Part shown: piece after piece, positions 1-13,811 of the stretch | Layout of the letters: each line of letters opens with the position of its first letter | Position numbering within the stretch: the first letter of the stretch is position 1 | DNA from: Serilophus lunatus | Lineage: Eukaryota > Chordata > Aves > Passeriformes > Eurylaimidae | DNA: 64,000 nucleotides | Direction of reading: 5' to 3' | NCBI GenBank assembly: GCA_013399895.1 | Contig: VXBA01001570.1 | Span: forward strand, 124,001-188,000 | Notes under the pieces: model-generated | What the model saw: only the letters and a program-made list of their open reading frames with translations | Told to the model about the DNA's origin: nothing | Database searches by the model: none | Translations under genes and position numbers: made by a program

Positions 1-399
1 AGGTGGAAACAAAACACAGACACTGTAAACACGCTCCTGAGCCAACACAGGTAACCAGGACATTCATATTTATTTTAATTTTAAGTCAATTAAGCATCAA
101 GCTGTTCTGATAGTAAGCAGTTTGTCGGAATACTGAAGCAAGATTAAAAACATTTGTGTTAGGACTTAGCTAACAAAGCAGTGAATTATCTAAAAAATAG
201 GGGCAAAAAGATCACTCAGGCTAAATGTTGCTGTTCCTCTGGGATTCTGTGCCACTGGGGGGGTTATGGATGGTGGTTTGGGTGTGATGAGAGGAACACA
301 GTTCATTAAGGACATAAACTCCCAACCACACGTATGAACACCACCATGCTGCACATGTGCTGCCCAGGGCTGGAGGCTCTCACACGGTTTTGGGACTGA

Positions 400-1130
400 T
401 TTGTTGTGAACCAGCCTCATCTCTGCACCAGGCAACAACGAGCCCACGGGCCGAGGCAGCGGCGAGGAGCAAACCCTGCCCTGAGTTACACAAGCTGTAT
501 TTTGATTACAGACAAAGCAATTAAGAGGCTCCAGATCCAACAAAATCCAGGACAGAAAACAACTGCGGCAGGAGAACCGCCCTCAACCTCAGCCAATGCA
601 TTTGCTGCCTGCACAGGGAGGCATCCAACCGCCCGCTATCTGCACAAGGCAAACACATCTTAACCCTGGCAGCTCCCAGCCCAGCCCCTGCCTCCCGCCA
701 TGGCACAAATCCCACCCGCCCCACGCGGTGTCAGGCGCTTTGAGGGCTATCGCTGGGGTTCGGGGCTGGAGAGCCGTTCATTCACACGCTGTATTTATAC
801 CCGGGAGAAGGAGGGAGCCAGCACGAGCCTGGCTTTGCCACAGCTTAAAAAGGCTTGTTTTGGCCTCCACGGGCCTTGGCGGGTGCCAAAGCCGGGCTCG
901 GTGTAACGTTAGATGACGCGTAGGATGGATCCCAAGCCAGAGTCCCGCAGAAACAGGATCGCAGGGCCCTGCACGTCCCTTTTCCCTCTTACTGTAAATG
1001 GCTGCGATATCTGACATATAAATTTATCCATGAACACACACACACACAGGGTCCTACTCGAGTTACGGCCGCCGAGGGAAGCGCGGTTTAATTTCCTGAC
1101 GGGCCGGGTGTGATAATGAGCTCCGTGGCA
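400..1130. promoter_or_regulatory. CpG-rich patch inside INSR intron 2
   Basis: By eye there are about forty CpG dinucleotides in roughly 700 bases, while the flanking intron has very few. The patch is not a recognisable CR1 copy and has no convincing exon. It includes a TATTTATA-like stretch near 791-798. A regulatory element or an unannotated promoter is possible, but nothing in the sequence proves it. Confidence 0.3.
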
Positions 1131-3110
1131 ATGGGGGCTTGTGGTTCTAAACAAAAACACAAAAACAAAACCAACAAGACAAAAAAAAAAAAAAAAGAAA
1201 GGAAATACGAGGACTAATCGCCCCCGGCAGTAACTCCTTGGAGTGTGTTGCAAGCATGTGATCTTAATTTAATACTACAGAGCATGGGCTTGTTTCCTGA
1301 GCTGCTGCAAGTGCTGAAATCCATATGGATCTTACCTCCTTATAAAATGGTGTGTTAAATCCTGTTATACACACATAGTATTTTTTAATTGATCGCTTTT
1401 CCTCAAGATTAACTCATTCTCTTCTTATCGAGTCTCCAAATTCACCAAGTCGTTAAGTACTGTTTGTTACAGGGTTCCATAAACGTAATTGCTGTCCCTG
1501 AAGCAATTTTTTTTTTTTTTTACTCATGATCATTTATTTTCTTGTATTTATCTGATCTGAACACATAAAGACGATGACATTTAATCTCAGTGCATTAAAA
1601 GAGCAATTAAATTAAACTGTGTCCAGGGAAGACTCGGGATAAACCCAAAACCCACAGCAGAGAGGGTGGACAGAGGGTTGCTGCAAGAAAACCAGCATGC
1701 TGCCAACTTCACTGCACTGTGGCTTATTCCTCCAATTATTTCTTTGTGCCACCAAGACCAGACAGGCAGAAACCTAAACTCCAAACCCCAGCAGCAGCAG
1801 ACCTGGGCTGCACTGGACACGCTGCTCCCAGGGCACCACGACAGCACCAACGTGCCTGGGAGGAACAAAGCTGGAGAGAGAGGTCCAGTGGACTGTAAAA
1901 AGCACAAGGACTTTTGATTGCTTCGGTGACCAACAGCAGCAGCTCTCCCAGCCCTTCCTGAATCTACAAAATAAATTGAGAAACTAGAACAGAACAAAAA
2001 ATAAGACGTTAACACGCTGCTACCAAAATCCTGCTGGCAATGCCCGGTGTTGGCTGCAGGGATCAAGCAAAATTCAGGAAATGTCACGAGATGCTCAAGC
2101 AGATGTCACTTATTCCCTGAGCTCAGCTGCTCTGACAACATTCATCCCTCCCTTTTCCCCAAAGACAACCAAGGAACAACCCTCCCAAAAGCCATGGACC
2201 CAAACGTCGTTACCCACACACAGGGCTGCAGTTCTCAGCACCAACTCAGGAAGGAGCAAGTGCCAAATAAACCCAACATTTTACAATCAGCACTAAAATA
2301 AAGTGTTATAAATAAAATATTACAGTACATAATGCCATGACCCCACTGAACTGTGAGTTGGGAACGTTAGGAGGTCCCTATTTACACAGGAACAGATAAA
2401 ATTAACTGCAGGTGCCTCCCTTCCCATGGACAGTGACTTCCAAAAACAACACACTTGCTGCAACGTAAAGGAAACTCTTCCCATTGACATTTCTCAGGAC
2501 AACATTACAATTCTTATCTCCTCTATCAGCAAGGATAAGAAAAAAAATTGTTTCTCCTCCCAACCCTTTCACAAATTACGTGCTCGAGCGGAGCTACACG
2601 GAATGTCTCAGATATTCCAAACTGGGACCAGTGTTCCCAGCCAGGAACAGCCACCACAGCTAAAGCCACCAGGGATGCTGGTACTGTGGTGTGGACCTGT
2701 GAGGACCAGCAAATGGGAGTTTAGACAAGATAAAAGGGTTTGGAGTTCTGTGCCACCTCGTCCAGGCACGATAACAGAGGACGTGGAGGTCTGTGGAAGC
2801 TGTTGTAGAACTGAGATAGGGGGAAAGGTTGAGTTGGGTTGTTTACAGAGGAAAGGGGTGGATAACAGGAGATCTCTCCAGAAGCACAGTCCCCTCTGTG
2901 CTAACCTTCTGCTGTTTAGACTGGGGAGTAATTTATTATCATCTGCACTACACCTGCTGGTGGGGCATAAATACATATTTACTCCTATGTGAATTGTGCC
3001 AAGGAATATGGAAAACATGCTAAGAGGAGCTCACACACATACTTTTATTTATGTAATACATGGAATAAATTTATTTATGTCCTCTCAATATGATGGAGAA
3101 ACACACAAAG

Positions 3111-3140
3111 GGTTCTTCATCTTCTGGTTCTTCATCTTCT
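3111..3140. repeat. 15-bp perfect tandem duplication
   Basis: The unit GGTTCTTCATCTTCT occurs twice in direct succession (3111-3125 and 3126-3140) in INSR intron 2. It is a simple local duplication with no apparent function. Confidence 0.9.
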
Positions 3141-4889
3141 TAGGAAATGACAAACTGGAGTTAGTAAGATAGCCCTTATTTTTATCTCTTATTTTTAGGG
3201 ATAGGAATTCTTAGGCTAAAACCCTCATCTGTGAAGTCCCCCACCTTTTCCAGAACCTTCAGGACAGGCTCTGATTTCACAGATTTTCTGGACCTTTCTG
3301 TTCCTCTCCCCTGAAGGTTTTCATTCCTACTCTCCTCTGTCACCCCAGCTATTCACACAGAGAACTGGATGTCTCCCACTCAAGTATCTCTAATATTGCC
3401 CAGACAGAACAAGAATCAAAGAATCATTTTCCTTTTTTGTGCTTTAAGCAGTGCACATGGTGTTTACACCATGGCTGCAAACTCCTCATGAACTGAACTT
3501 ACACAGCAAAGCATCTCAAGCTAAAAAAAAAAATATAGAATTAATAAAGAAATTGAAACTCCAGACTAAGTCTGTTTTTATTCTGGCACCTTTCAATCAA
3601 GCTGATTCCCCAAGCAGGCACAAACAACTTGCAGAAATCAGGCTTAAGCTGTTGGCCATCAAGCTCAAACTACCAAAACATGGAGTTTGATTTGAAAACA
3701 CAGCAACCCTGTTAAAGGAGGGACAAGTGTCACAAAGTGCACACTAGGATAGCGATGAGAAGTTGTAAATACTTTACCCAGAGTCTACAACAGAGCTGTT
3801 GTGCCCTTCTCTGGCAAGCAGATCAAGCCTGCTCCTTGTACTTTGTGTTCAAAATTACATGGGAGCTTAGTGCAGTTAAAGGATCAGGAATAACAGCCAC
3901 CTCTGCTTGCTGGCTTGTTTTTATTTACTATGCAAGCCCCAGAATCGACACCACATCTTCAGGCAAAACCTGGAGCCCCCAGACAGTTCTCCCTGTGGAT
4001 AATACCCCGTGCAAATCAATACTAACTCCAGGCTTTGGAGCTGTCATTGGCTTTGATGGCTTAGAACTGAAGCAGATTAGGAAGCCACCACACTGACTCC
4101 TGCCCCTCAGGTACCTGAGAACTGCAAGGCCAGAAGTCTCTGAGCTTCAGCCCCTCCCTGGTTTGCAAAAGAGCCACTAAGTAAAATCTGTCTCCCTGCA
4201 AAAAGGAGCAGAAACACTCAGAGTACCTCTGGAGAACAAAGGAGTTCATTTTAAAGCAGTTTGTACTTCAACCACCTCATATCATACTGGACTCTGTACA
4301 TCAGAAGAACAATTTGTAATTTAGACCAAGACCAGCATTTTTAACGTATTTTTGGGGCATTTTCCTGTAAAGCTTTGATCACAATTTTACTCACAGCAAT
4401 AAGGTTGTTTTCTTGTTGTTCTGGTTTGTTAAATATCAATCCTTATTACAACCCAAGGATTTGGTGTTATCACTCAACGGTTGATGCCACCTGGGAGCCT
4501 CATGAAAGCTCCATGTTAATATTTAACTGTGCATTACTCTCCAATGTACAGCATCTTGCAAACATCCCTGTTCACTTTAACCTACTCCAGCCAAGCCTGC
4601 TCACTCACTGTGATTCCAGAAGACCCAAATCATAGGGAAGTGGTCCAGGCAGCCACAGATGTCCTACAATAAGTGTAAATGAAAGTAAAGCCTCTGTTTT
4701 GAACAGAGACCTCCTCTCTCTGAACCAGCAGGATGTGAAGCACATCTCCCAAATCAGTGCTGGGGGCAAGTGTCTCATCACACCAATTATTTCTTAGTGA
4801 TGGGCAGCAGGACTGATGAGGATAAGGAGTCATCAGCTCAGTGCTCAGTGACAGAAGGTGCTGCATCAGGACAAGACATAAAAAAGAAG

Positions 4890-5165
4890 TGCAGGGAAGA
4901 GGAATCTTAATGCCAAGGGAAGGGCTGGAGCTGTGTCAGGGCTTGGGATGGATCTCAGGGCAAGGTTCTTCCCCCAGAGGGAGGTTGGGCACTGCCCAGG
5001 CTCCCCAGGGTTTGGTCACGGCCCCAAGGCTGCCAGAGCTCCAGGAGGGTTTGGACAACGCTCTGAGGGACAGGGTGGGATTGTTGGGGTGTCTGTGCAG
5101 GGCCGGGGGTGGGACTGATGATCCTTGTGGGTCCCTTCCCACTCAGGATATTCTATGACTCTATG
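4890..5165 (+). mobile_element. CR1 retrotransposon 3' fragment
   Basis: The fragment ends with the CR1-type 3' terminal signature ATTCTATGACTCTATGA and carries the usual preceding text (GGTCCCTTCCCACTCAGGAT). It is 5'-truncated, as nearly all CR1 copies are. It is nearly identical to the copy at 11,208-11,490, which lies in the opposite orientation. It is antisense to INSR. Open frames inside it are not genes. Confidence 0.9.
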
Positions 5166-6478
5166 AGCTGGTATCTGAGAAACAGAGACAAATGGGCACA
5201 GAAAGGCTTCAGAGACCAAGGTCCATCTGATTTTTCCAAACACGGGTCTAAGACAAGTTATTACTTTTACCTACAAACCCTGTCCTGAAAAAGGAGAGCG
5301 ATAGGATCAAAGCACGAGGCGAAATGTCTAACCTTTGCTTTCTGCAGAGATAAGGGAGGGACCAGATTCCTTTCCTCAAGGCCACGGGGAAGGATGTTGT
5401 AGTAAACAAGGCATGAAAGAACGAAAGCTACGCTGACCCAGGCAGCTGTGTGGGGCTGGGGAAGATGGAATTTTAGATATGTCATGTAAATGTAATCTGG
5501 ACACAGAAAAAACCAAATCTACACCAAAAAGGACACACAGTTTAGAGCAAAGAGGAAAATGGGGTTGTCCATAACTGAGAAATGTAATGAAATGGGCGGA
5601 AGTATAAGATTAACCACAAGGAGATTATGTTGATAACTAATGATCTACACAGAAATGTCAGGCAGAGGTTAAGATTTTAATCTGGGCAGATTTCATGGTG
5701 CAGTCAAAATTGTAAACATCGATACTGAAACGGAATTGGTGTTTGTGAGTGATGAGACTGAAAACAAGCAGAGAGGAAAATGAGACTTACTCCAGATCGC
5801 TCCTTCCCACCTCACCTCCCAGAGAGGGTGAGGAGGGAGAAAGGTAAAGCATCACTTGAAGGCCAGGTGTGCAGAGAAGTATCTGCAGGGTGGGTTTTCT
5901 TGGGAAGCAGAGCTAACAAGCTCTACCAACTGGATGATTTTTTTTCCCCTTAAATTCCCAGGATGCATAAGCAGCTCAGTGCACAGTCATTCAGCTTGCT
6001 GCCCAAATCCACGTTACCCAGGGAATGGCTGCAACAGGAATGGGATCACAATGCCAGTCTCTGTCCCACTGCAGCCACTCCGAGGGTAAAGGGCTCTGCT
6101 TGGTGCCAAGCAGAGTCTGACCACCGGAGACAGCAGCGCAGGGACACGGCGACTCCGGGTCTCCAGCAGCCTCTCCCAGCAGGCAGAGCCCTTGGAATAA
6201 GTGCTGCTGGGCAGCTGCCCCACTCCCAGCAGAGCCCAGCCTGGCAGGAATCAAACCAGAGCAGCCCTACCCCGAGCAAGCAGCCAACGCACGCGGGACT
6301 CACCGCAGGGCCAACACACACATCTCCCAGTGAGTTACCAGCTTTATTCCCCACAAAAGACACATCCCAAACTCGACTGCACACCATGCCTTCAGTCATT
6401 TAGTAGGTGTCACAGCTTCCCCTGAACCTACAATGATTTTTTTCCAAAGCAATATTTGAACTGTGGGAAGGAGAAATC

Positions 6479-6602
6479 GCAGAATCACAGAATACGTTGA
6501 GTTGGAAGGGACCCACAAGGATCATCGAGTCCAGCTCCTGGCCCCACACAGGACACCCCAAAAATCCCACTCTGTGCCTGAGAGTGTTGTCCAAACTTCT
6601 CA
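6479..6602 (-). mobile_element. CR1 3' fragment, short
   Basis: It begins on the plus strand with AGAATCACAGAATACGTTGA and continues with GTTGGAAGGGACCCACAAGG, the reverse complement of a CR1 3' end. Only about 120 bases remain. It lies in the sense orientation of INSR. Confidence 0.85.
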
Positions 6603-9600
6603 AGTTCCTTGCTACCAGGTACACAAGTATCAAATACATCAATTAAATGCACCCATATAAAATTCTCTCAACTACTCGAGTTGTTTTGGCCTTCTCAGCT
6701 CATGCCCATTAATTTATACACCCTCTGCTGTGCCCAAAGTTCTGTGCACGCTCACCACAGTTTATTTCTAGGTATAAGAATTTCCTTAGCAGTACTGAAA
6801 TAGATACTGTTTGCCTTCAGAGCCAAGCAATGTGCAATGTATTTTTATTTACTACTTGCCCTCGTCATCCTCAGCATACCAGCAATGCCCATTTTCAAGT
6901 AATTCACTGTATATGAATATAGGGCACTGCACAAACTCTCCAGCTCAGCTCCCTCCAGATATCCTGATCTCTATTGGCTTAACAGCTTCTCCTTTACAAA
7001 CACACTGACTCCTAGAATTTTCTGTGACTGTGACACATCCCTCTGCTGCTCTGACCCAAGTGCTAAATGAGAAATTATAAAAATGACCAAAAGTCACATA
7101 AATACGACCCCGAGGAAAACCAAACTGCTGGAGATGAGTACAAAAACCATTAACTACATTGCACAAGACACACTTGGAGGCCATTAATCTGTTTCTCCTT
7201 GTAAATTATGCAAGAGAAAGTTGTAATCTGAAGGTATTTCATGCCAAACTAGTTATGCCATCTCAACAAGGCCAACGCTGGGGGAACTGAATCATCCAAA
7301 GTTACATAAAACTCAGGGGAGATGTGGGATTCTCAGTCCTTCTTCCACAATAGTTAATGGCTCCAACTGTCAATGGCCAGAATTGTGAAAATTCTGGTTT
7401 CTTTCATCCTACTGCCTTGGTAAGCTCTTAAAATAAACCCTACTGTCACTGAGGTCACTTTGTTCAACAACAAGGAAGTGCAGGAGTAGCAGAAGTCTCA
7501 TTGTCTGCCCGTGAAGCTGCTCTTGGCCATCGGAGGAACAGGATCTGCTGACATCAGCCAGCCCGTGCTGGCGTGTGCCACGGTGCTAAAAACCTTCAGC
7601 TTCAGGGATGTTGGGAGTCAGATATGGTCTAATCATCAGTTCCCATCAGCATTGTCCACTCCAGAGCAATTAATGGCTCTAATTGATGCCACAGCCGAGG
7701 ACACCTTCCGATCCCTCAATGGGGGCAGTTACTGTGGACACGTATGGAAACCACCTCACACTGGACAGAGTCCTCTGGGGGGAAAAATGACACTAACCAG
7801 CCTTATCTAGCACGAAAAAGAAATGGTACTCTCCTCTACAAGAAACCTGAAGCCATATCAGTTTCTCCAGGGACAAAGAGTCTTTTTTCTTAAGCAAACT
7901 CTGGAGGCTTCAGGTCTCAGCTCAGAGCTGCCGGCGCTGGAATCAATCTGCCACTGGAAGGAAGCCCAAAAAGTTTTGGAGATTCCACTCAGTCCATCCA
8001 CCTCTCCAAAGCCACATCAAATACTTTACCTAAGACAATTGCTAATGGTTGTTTGTCTAAACCCATCTTACAGTTAAATTCTGCCTCGAGGCAGTTCCTT
8101 CGTTCTTCGGCTGAAGTTTATTGAAGTCACAGAGAGGGGCCCAGAACCACCCAAGAGGCCAAGGGCAGCTCCAAGAAGAGACTGGTGGCACCCCAGTGCA
8201 CATCCAGCACTCAGCCCCCTGCAGAACACTTACTACAAAGCAAAACACTTGACAGTTGATTGCTGAGTCCTGCTCAGTCTCCTCCAGCATCAAAGCGAGC
8301 GCGGTTTTGAAGCTGAGCCACTTCAACTCAGGCCTTGGGTGGATGGACATGTTACCACAGTGGAGAGTCACTGGCAAATCTGAGCACCAAGAGACCTAAA
8401 GCGTGTTTGAAAAACACAATCTGGAGTTCTTTTTTGTTATCACAGATTAGAGCATGTGGAAAAACAACAGGCTCTTCCCCACTGCTGATCAACAAGAGCC
8501 GTCGTGCAGCAGCTCCTCCTCTCGCCAGCGGAGCCATGCAAAACATGGGGACGTTTTTCTTATCACACCCACCAAATTCACACACTGTACTGGCCCAAAG
8601 GAGAACATTTTCTATTTCCCAGAACAAAAACTGACTCTTGATGCAGATACCTAGTTCGAATAGACTGGTTTTGTGGACTAGAAACCTGATACCTGAGCAC
8701 AGAGAGAGCAGACAAACACTACACCAATTATTTCAGCAGCCCTGGAGATAAGGTTATTGGAGTGTGGAAGAGAAGCCTAAGGAAAAGGTAATCTACACAT
8801 GGCATTTCTTTTGCTAATTTAATAATTGTGCAGACACTGATGAGGTGAGAAGTTGTTTTTGATAAAGCACCAGTTTCCACATAAATGCATTTTCCTGAAG
8901 TCTCCAGGTAAGACTGTACCATATGCTACACTTCCCACCAGCCAGAAACACAGATTCCTGGAGCCCAAAATCCACGGAACTGAATGAACAGAGAAACAGT
9001 TTATGGAGCTTTAAAAGCTTCACTTCAAGTCCAGTTTTAAAACCAAAGCTCTATTCCTTTAAGTCATGTTAAGGCTCCACTGGGCAAGACTTTCAGACAG
9101 TCAGACATCACACTGAGGAGCTCCATTTCCTCTCTGGCTTTTGGGAGCTTTTGAGGGGTACTTAAAGGGAACTCTTGGACTCCTTCATCCCCAGCTGAAG
9201 CTGTGTAAACACATCAGTGTGATCAGCCTGACTTCAGAAGGATGACATCCAGAAAAGACTGAAGACCAGAAAAAACAATCCTGTTCATTCTATTAAATCA
9301 TTGCTCTATGTTTTCACAACCCAGAGAATATAATTGGATTGTCTTCACAGAAAAGACAAGGAGAACATTTGTCTGATACTCAAATTTTAATGAGTCCTTT
9401 CATTGCTCATGAAGTATTAAAATCCTTGCAGTGCTGTAACACAACATGGATGTGTTTAATGAAGTTGAAAATGGCAACAGAAAAATGCTTTGTTATCCTG
9501 GGGTGTCTGTGGAATTGCATGTGCCTTATTCCTGGGAAATCCAACACACAGGGATAAAGCTTCCTGCATCATTCCTGGGATTTTCTAATCAAGCCCACCT

Positions 9601-10794
9601 TCAAGGCCAAGCATTCTTTATGTATTTCTTCAATCCTAAAACACTGCTGATAGGACAGAGTTTGTGTGAAGCCTCTGTGTGAGGGATTTCCTGGTGCCCA
9701 TGTCAGTGCAATAGCTGGAATTTGATTTTTTTTTATTATTATTTTTATTTTTTTTTTTTTGCTACAGGTTGCTTAGTAAATTCTCAGTTACTGCAGATAT
9801 TTCAGAACAAACAACTCAGGAGCTGATGGCATCTCACTCACATTACTGGAAGCAACGCTGCCAAGCTCAGCAGCTCTCCCACAGATACCAAAAAATCCAT
9901 CCTTGGAACACCCAGTGTCAGGCTTGGGCTCTTCACATCAGTGGGGGAAAAAAAAAAAACAGCCAGCAAATGGGCAATCTCATCTTGTGTCATCAAAGTG
10001 CCCCATGAGAATGTCACAGCCCAGCACCCAGCTCTTGGTAGGGAAGGTGTGTCTGTGAGACACCTTGGAGAGCCCAACTCCTCCCTCACTGCCATGTGGC
10101 TCCACAGGGGTTAAAGCCCCACACTGCAATAGTGCTGGGTGCTGTTAACATAACTAAACTCTCTCAGCTGCAAACCCAGAGAATATATCAAAAATTGAGT
10201 TGGAAGTTATGGCTACACAATTTCAAGCCATTCCTGTCCTCTTGCCCTGTGAGGCTCCCCTTCCTCACCCTCCTACAGTCCAACAGGCCTCGTTTGGATG
10301 AACACACTGGGACCAACCTCCTCCCTCCCTGACCCAGACAATTCACATTTTAAAAACCACGAACTGGGAATCGTGCTCAGGGGTCAGACCAAAGTGAACT
10401 GAGAGGAGCACGAGGGACCAGAAAGCCAGAACTGCACACATTCCTACTCAGTCAGAAAGCATCTTCTCTGATCTCTGACAAACTGAAAGTTGACTTCAAA
10501 ACCATCAGTCTTGTGCTGTGACTTGAGCTCAGGCTCAGCTCACCACCTCAGGGCCCCAAAATTCCAGCATGGCCTCACACCAGCAGCAGTTCTGTGGGAG
10601 TCCCAGGTGACCAGCAGGAGGATGTGCACAGCTCCAGAAGCCTCCACATTGCACAGAAAACAAAAAAATTGGAGTAATTCTACGAAGAGATCAATGAAAT
10701 TCCTTTTCCCCAACTAAAAAGACCGTGCACATTTTACAGTCCTCATCAGACCAACCTTGCCAAATACCTGTCACTCTCATTAGGCCTATTAACA

Positions 10795-10837
10795 AAGGTC
10801 ATAATTCCTGGCAAGGGTCATAATTCCTGACAGGTCA
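10795..10837 (+). promoter_or_regulatory. Cluster of three AGGTCA-type half-sites
   Basis: A 14-bp unit GGTCATAATTCCTG is repeated at 10797-10810 and 10816-10829. Together with a third AGGTCA close behind (about 10832-10837) this gives three direct nuclear-receptor-type half-sites in about 40 bp. The spacing is not a classical DR1-DR5 element, so binding is only a possibility. Confidence 0.2.
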
Positions 10838-11207
10838 CCTGTCCAGTACCTGCCAGTGCTTCAGGGAGCTGATGTCTGCAAAAGCTAAACTGCCTGAGTT
10901 ACAATTTCAGTAGAGCAATATTGCTTGCCATCCTTCTAAAAGGACACCTCTAACCTGATACACAGGATTGAAATCACATCTTTTTTCTGGAGTGCACTGA
11001 AATGATGCCAGTGAAAACGTGCACACCCTGAGTTCTTTAAAAATAAGCAGAAGAAAATTAATCCCAATATTATGTTAAATGGACTTTCTTTCCAACTCTT
11101 CTCTGGGATTTCCTTCAAAACATCATCTTCCTCCAACCCCTCAAGGTACTGAGGGTACAGAAGTTCCTTGTTAGTGCAGAGCATCCTCTGGCCCTGCCCA
11201 GGTCAAA

Positions 11208-11490
11208 GAATCCTGGAATACCCTGAGCTGGCAGGGACCCCCAAGGATCATCCAGTGCCACCCCTGGCCCTGCACAGACACCCCAACAATCCCACCCTGT
11301 CCCTCAGAGCGTTGTCCAAACCCTCCTGGAGCTCTGGCAGCCTTGGGGCCGTGACCAAACCCTGGGGAGCCTGGGCAGTGCCCAACCCCCTCTGGGGGGA
11401 GAACCTTGCCCTGAGATCCATCCCAAGCCCTGACACAGCTCCAGCCCTTCCCTGGGCTCCTGTCCCTGGTCCCAGAGATTCTCCTCCTCA
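11208..11490 (-). mobile_element. CR1 retrotransposon 3' fragment
   Basis: On the plus strand it starts at GAATCCTGGAATACCCTGAG, a reversed CR1 3' end. Its body matches the 4,890-5,165 copy almost base for base over about 240 bases, in inverted orientation. It lies in the sense orientation of INSR. Confidence 0.9.
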
Positions 11491-13792
11491 ACAGCCACTC
11501 TGACCTTACTTTGGAGAAGGAAATTCCAATTACAAAACCTTCAGGACATGAACAGGTGCCCAGTGTCCTGCCCTGCTCTGTCTGCTCATTTCAACAGAGA
11601 TTCACAAGCCATCCAGACTCTGCACATGAAACCATTATACCCACTCAGCCACCATCTGAGCACTCCATGGAGCCAAAGTTAAATCTCTGTTTGTTTTACA
11701 TGTCACAAGCCAAAATAAAGCCACGCTGAGGACGTCAGCCTGGTGCCCCCAGTACCCTCAGCTAAAAATCGAGATAAACACTGAAGGCACAGGGCTGGAA
11801 TCCAGGATCTCCCTGCACATTTACACAATGCCAGGGGAAAACTTGGGATCAAAGCAGGAACAGGAATAACTACAGGTTCAACCCAAGCAGCTCAGGCAGG
11901 CAATCCCAGCCAGACCCTCCCCAACCTGCCCTGACCTCAAACTTTTTGCTTTTCCACCCACCCAACAGCCCTAATTAAGCAGCATAAACATCCCAGCAAG
12001 TTCATTCACATCCCTCCAATGGGAACTTGCAGACAATTATAGGATATAATTGGGAAGTCTAATCATTGAACTTGTACCCAGCTATTGTTACAAGCTGAGA
12101 GGAGGGTGAGTGTTGCTTCCTCCAGGCTGGTTATTCCCCAGCCCTGTCATTCATCACAGGGTCCTGAAATCCTCAACCTTCCAGCAAGAAACAGTCTTTG
12201 TGCTGGTCACACCTGGAGGGGGTTTGACCTTTTTTATGGCTTGTTTTGGGGGTTTTGTGTTTTGTTGTGGGTTTTTTTAATGCAAAATTTATTTACAGAG
12301 GCAATCCCTGTCAAATCCAATTCCTGACAGAAAGAGATGTTTTGGAGAGCTTTGCCAAGTGACATATTTCAGTGTTCTGCTCACACATTCTGAATACACT
12401 TCTTTGTATGGACCCAACAGTTCACAGTCCCTTCACAGCCTTGAACAACAAAGATTTCCAGTGCCTTCCTTGCAGAATCAAAGAATGTTATACCATCACC
12501 CAGCTTACATTTATTTTGCTCTATCTGCCTAAACCCATGAAAGGCCATCAAAATTGCATTTGATTTAGAATATTTTTACAGGTTATTAGAAATTTTAAAT
12601 TTTAAAGATACAGAACCATCGTTCTGCCTTCACAAAGGAGGTGCAAAGGGAGGAAAACACAGGATGTAGAAGCTCACTTACAGCCCCAAAGCACCCCCAA
12701 CATCCAGCAGGATTTGCTCTGAATGAACCACATCTCCTCCTCCCTGAGCAAACACATTGCACCAGGTGAACCATTTCCTGCTCTCCCTTTGAGGCATTAA
12801 CAACACACAGTTAACTGTTGCTCTGTGTTATTACTTTATTATTATTTTTACATTCTCTGACTTCCCACTTCCACGCCCAGACAGCAGCATTTCCCTCTGT
12901 CTGCCAAGTGTGCTCAGCCTCCTGGATTTTATCTAACAAGGGCTGGTTGAGCAAACAAGGTGCCTTGGAACTGTTGTTGAAGTGGGATAAGCAAGGATTG
13001 CAGCTGAAGCACCCCTGGCACAGCACCCTTGGGACTCACAAGGGCCAACGTCACCTCTGAGGATCCAGCAGGGGTTTAAAAACATCTCCAGCAATGTCAG
13101 TGCTGAATGTGAAGCCTTAAACTCCTCTCAGCCTCCCCAAGGGCCCAGACACCCACTTAAATAACAAGTGTTTTGGGGAAAGAGTCAAAATAGCATCTCA
13201 AAACAAATAAGATTAAAAATTTTCTGGTTTTCACCGTAGCAGCAAAATACCTCATTTTCCTTTTTGGTTAAAAATCCTTGTTTAAAAACCTTGTTAAAAG
13301 GTTTAATCAAAAATCTTTGTCTTGGCAAGACCTCCATACAGAAGTTAAGATATTCCCTGTATTTACTGTGCATGACCTGTTGGATGAAGTGGAATTAGTT
13401 CTTGTTCCAATGCTCTGGAGATGAAGTGGATCAGACAGTGGCTTCTGCCTGAAGTGCTGGTTGGGAACTGGGGTGGGAGCACAAAGTCTTCACTCCCTCT
13501 GAATTTAATAAAGACACAGCAGTGAAGAGCCTGAAGAAACATCAATGTGGGGAAACCATGAGAGCTGCACATGTGGGGATTTCTCAGCAAGTTGAAACCC
13601 TCTGCAGTGAAATCCTACAGCCCTGTGTCACCACCCCAGGTCGGTGAAGAAAAGCTGCTTCTTCACAAGTTTTGTTTGGTGTTTTTCAAGTAGCACATCC
13701 TTAAAATGGCCATTTGTATGGAGGGATTGTTTGCACACTTTTTCCTCCTATTCTGGGCTGTATCACACCCCCAAGCACTGGAAATGTCTTAA

Positions 13793-13811
13793 CTACCCTT
13801 AATAAGGGTAG
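13793..13811. repeat. Perfect 9-bp inverted repeat
   Basis: CTACCCTTA and TAAGGGTAG are exact reverse complements separated by a single A. The single-base loop is too small for an RNA hairpin with all nine pairs. It may be a palindromic protein site or chance. Confidence 0.6.

Noticed and set aside
1587..2087. Open frame of 166 codons on the minus strand in INSR intron 2
   Set aside because: No known protein, no convincing splice sites in frame; likely chance.
2426..2992. Open frame of 188 codons on the plus strand in INSR intron 2
   Set aside because: No recognised domain, no promoter or CpG context, mixed composition without codon bias that I can see. One such frame in 64 kb is within chance.
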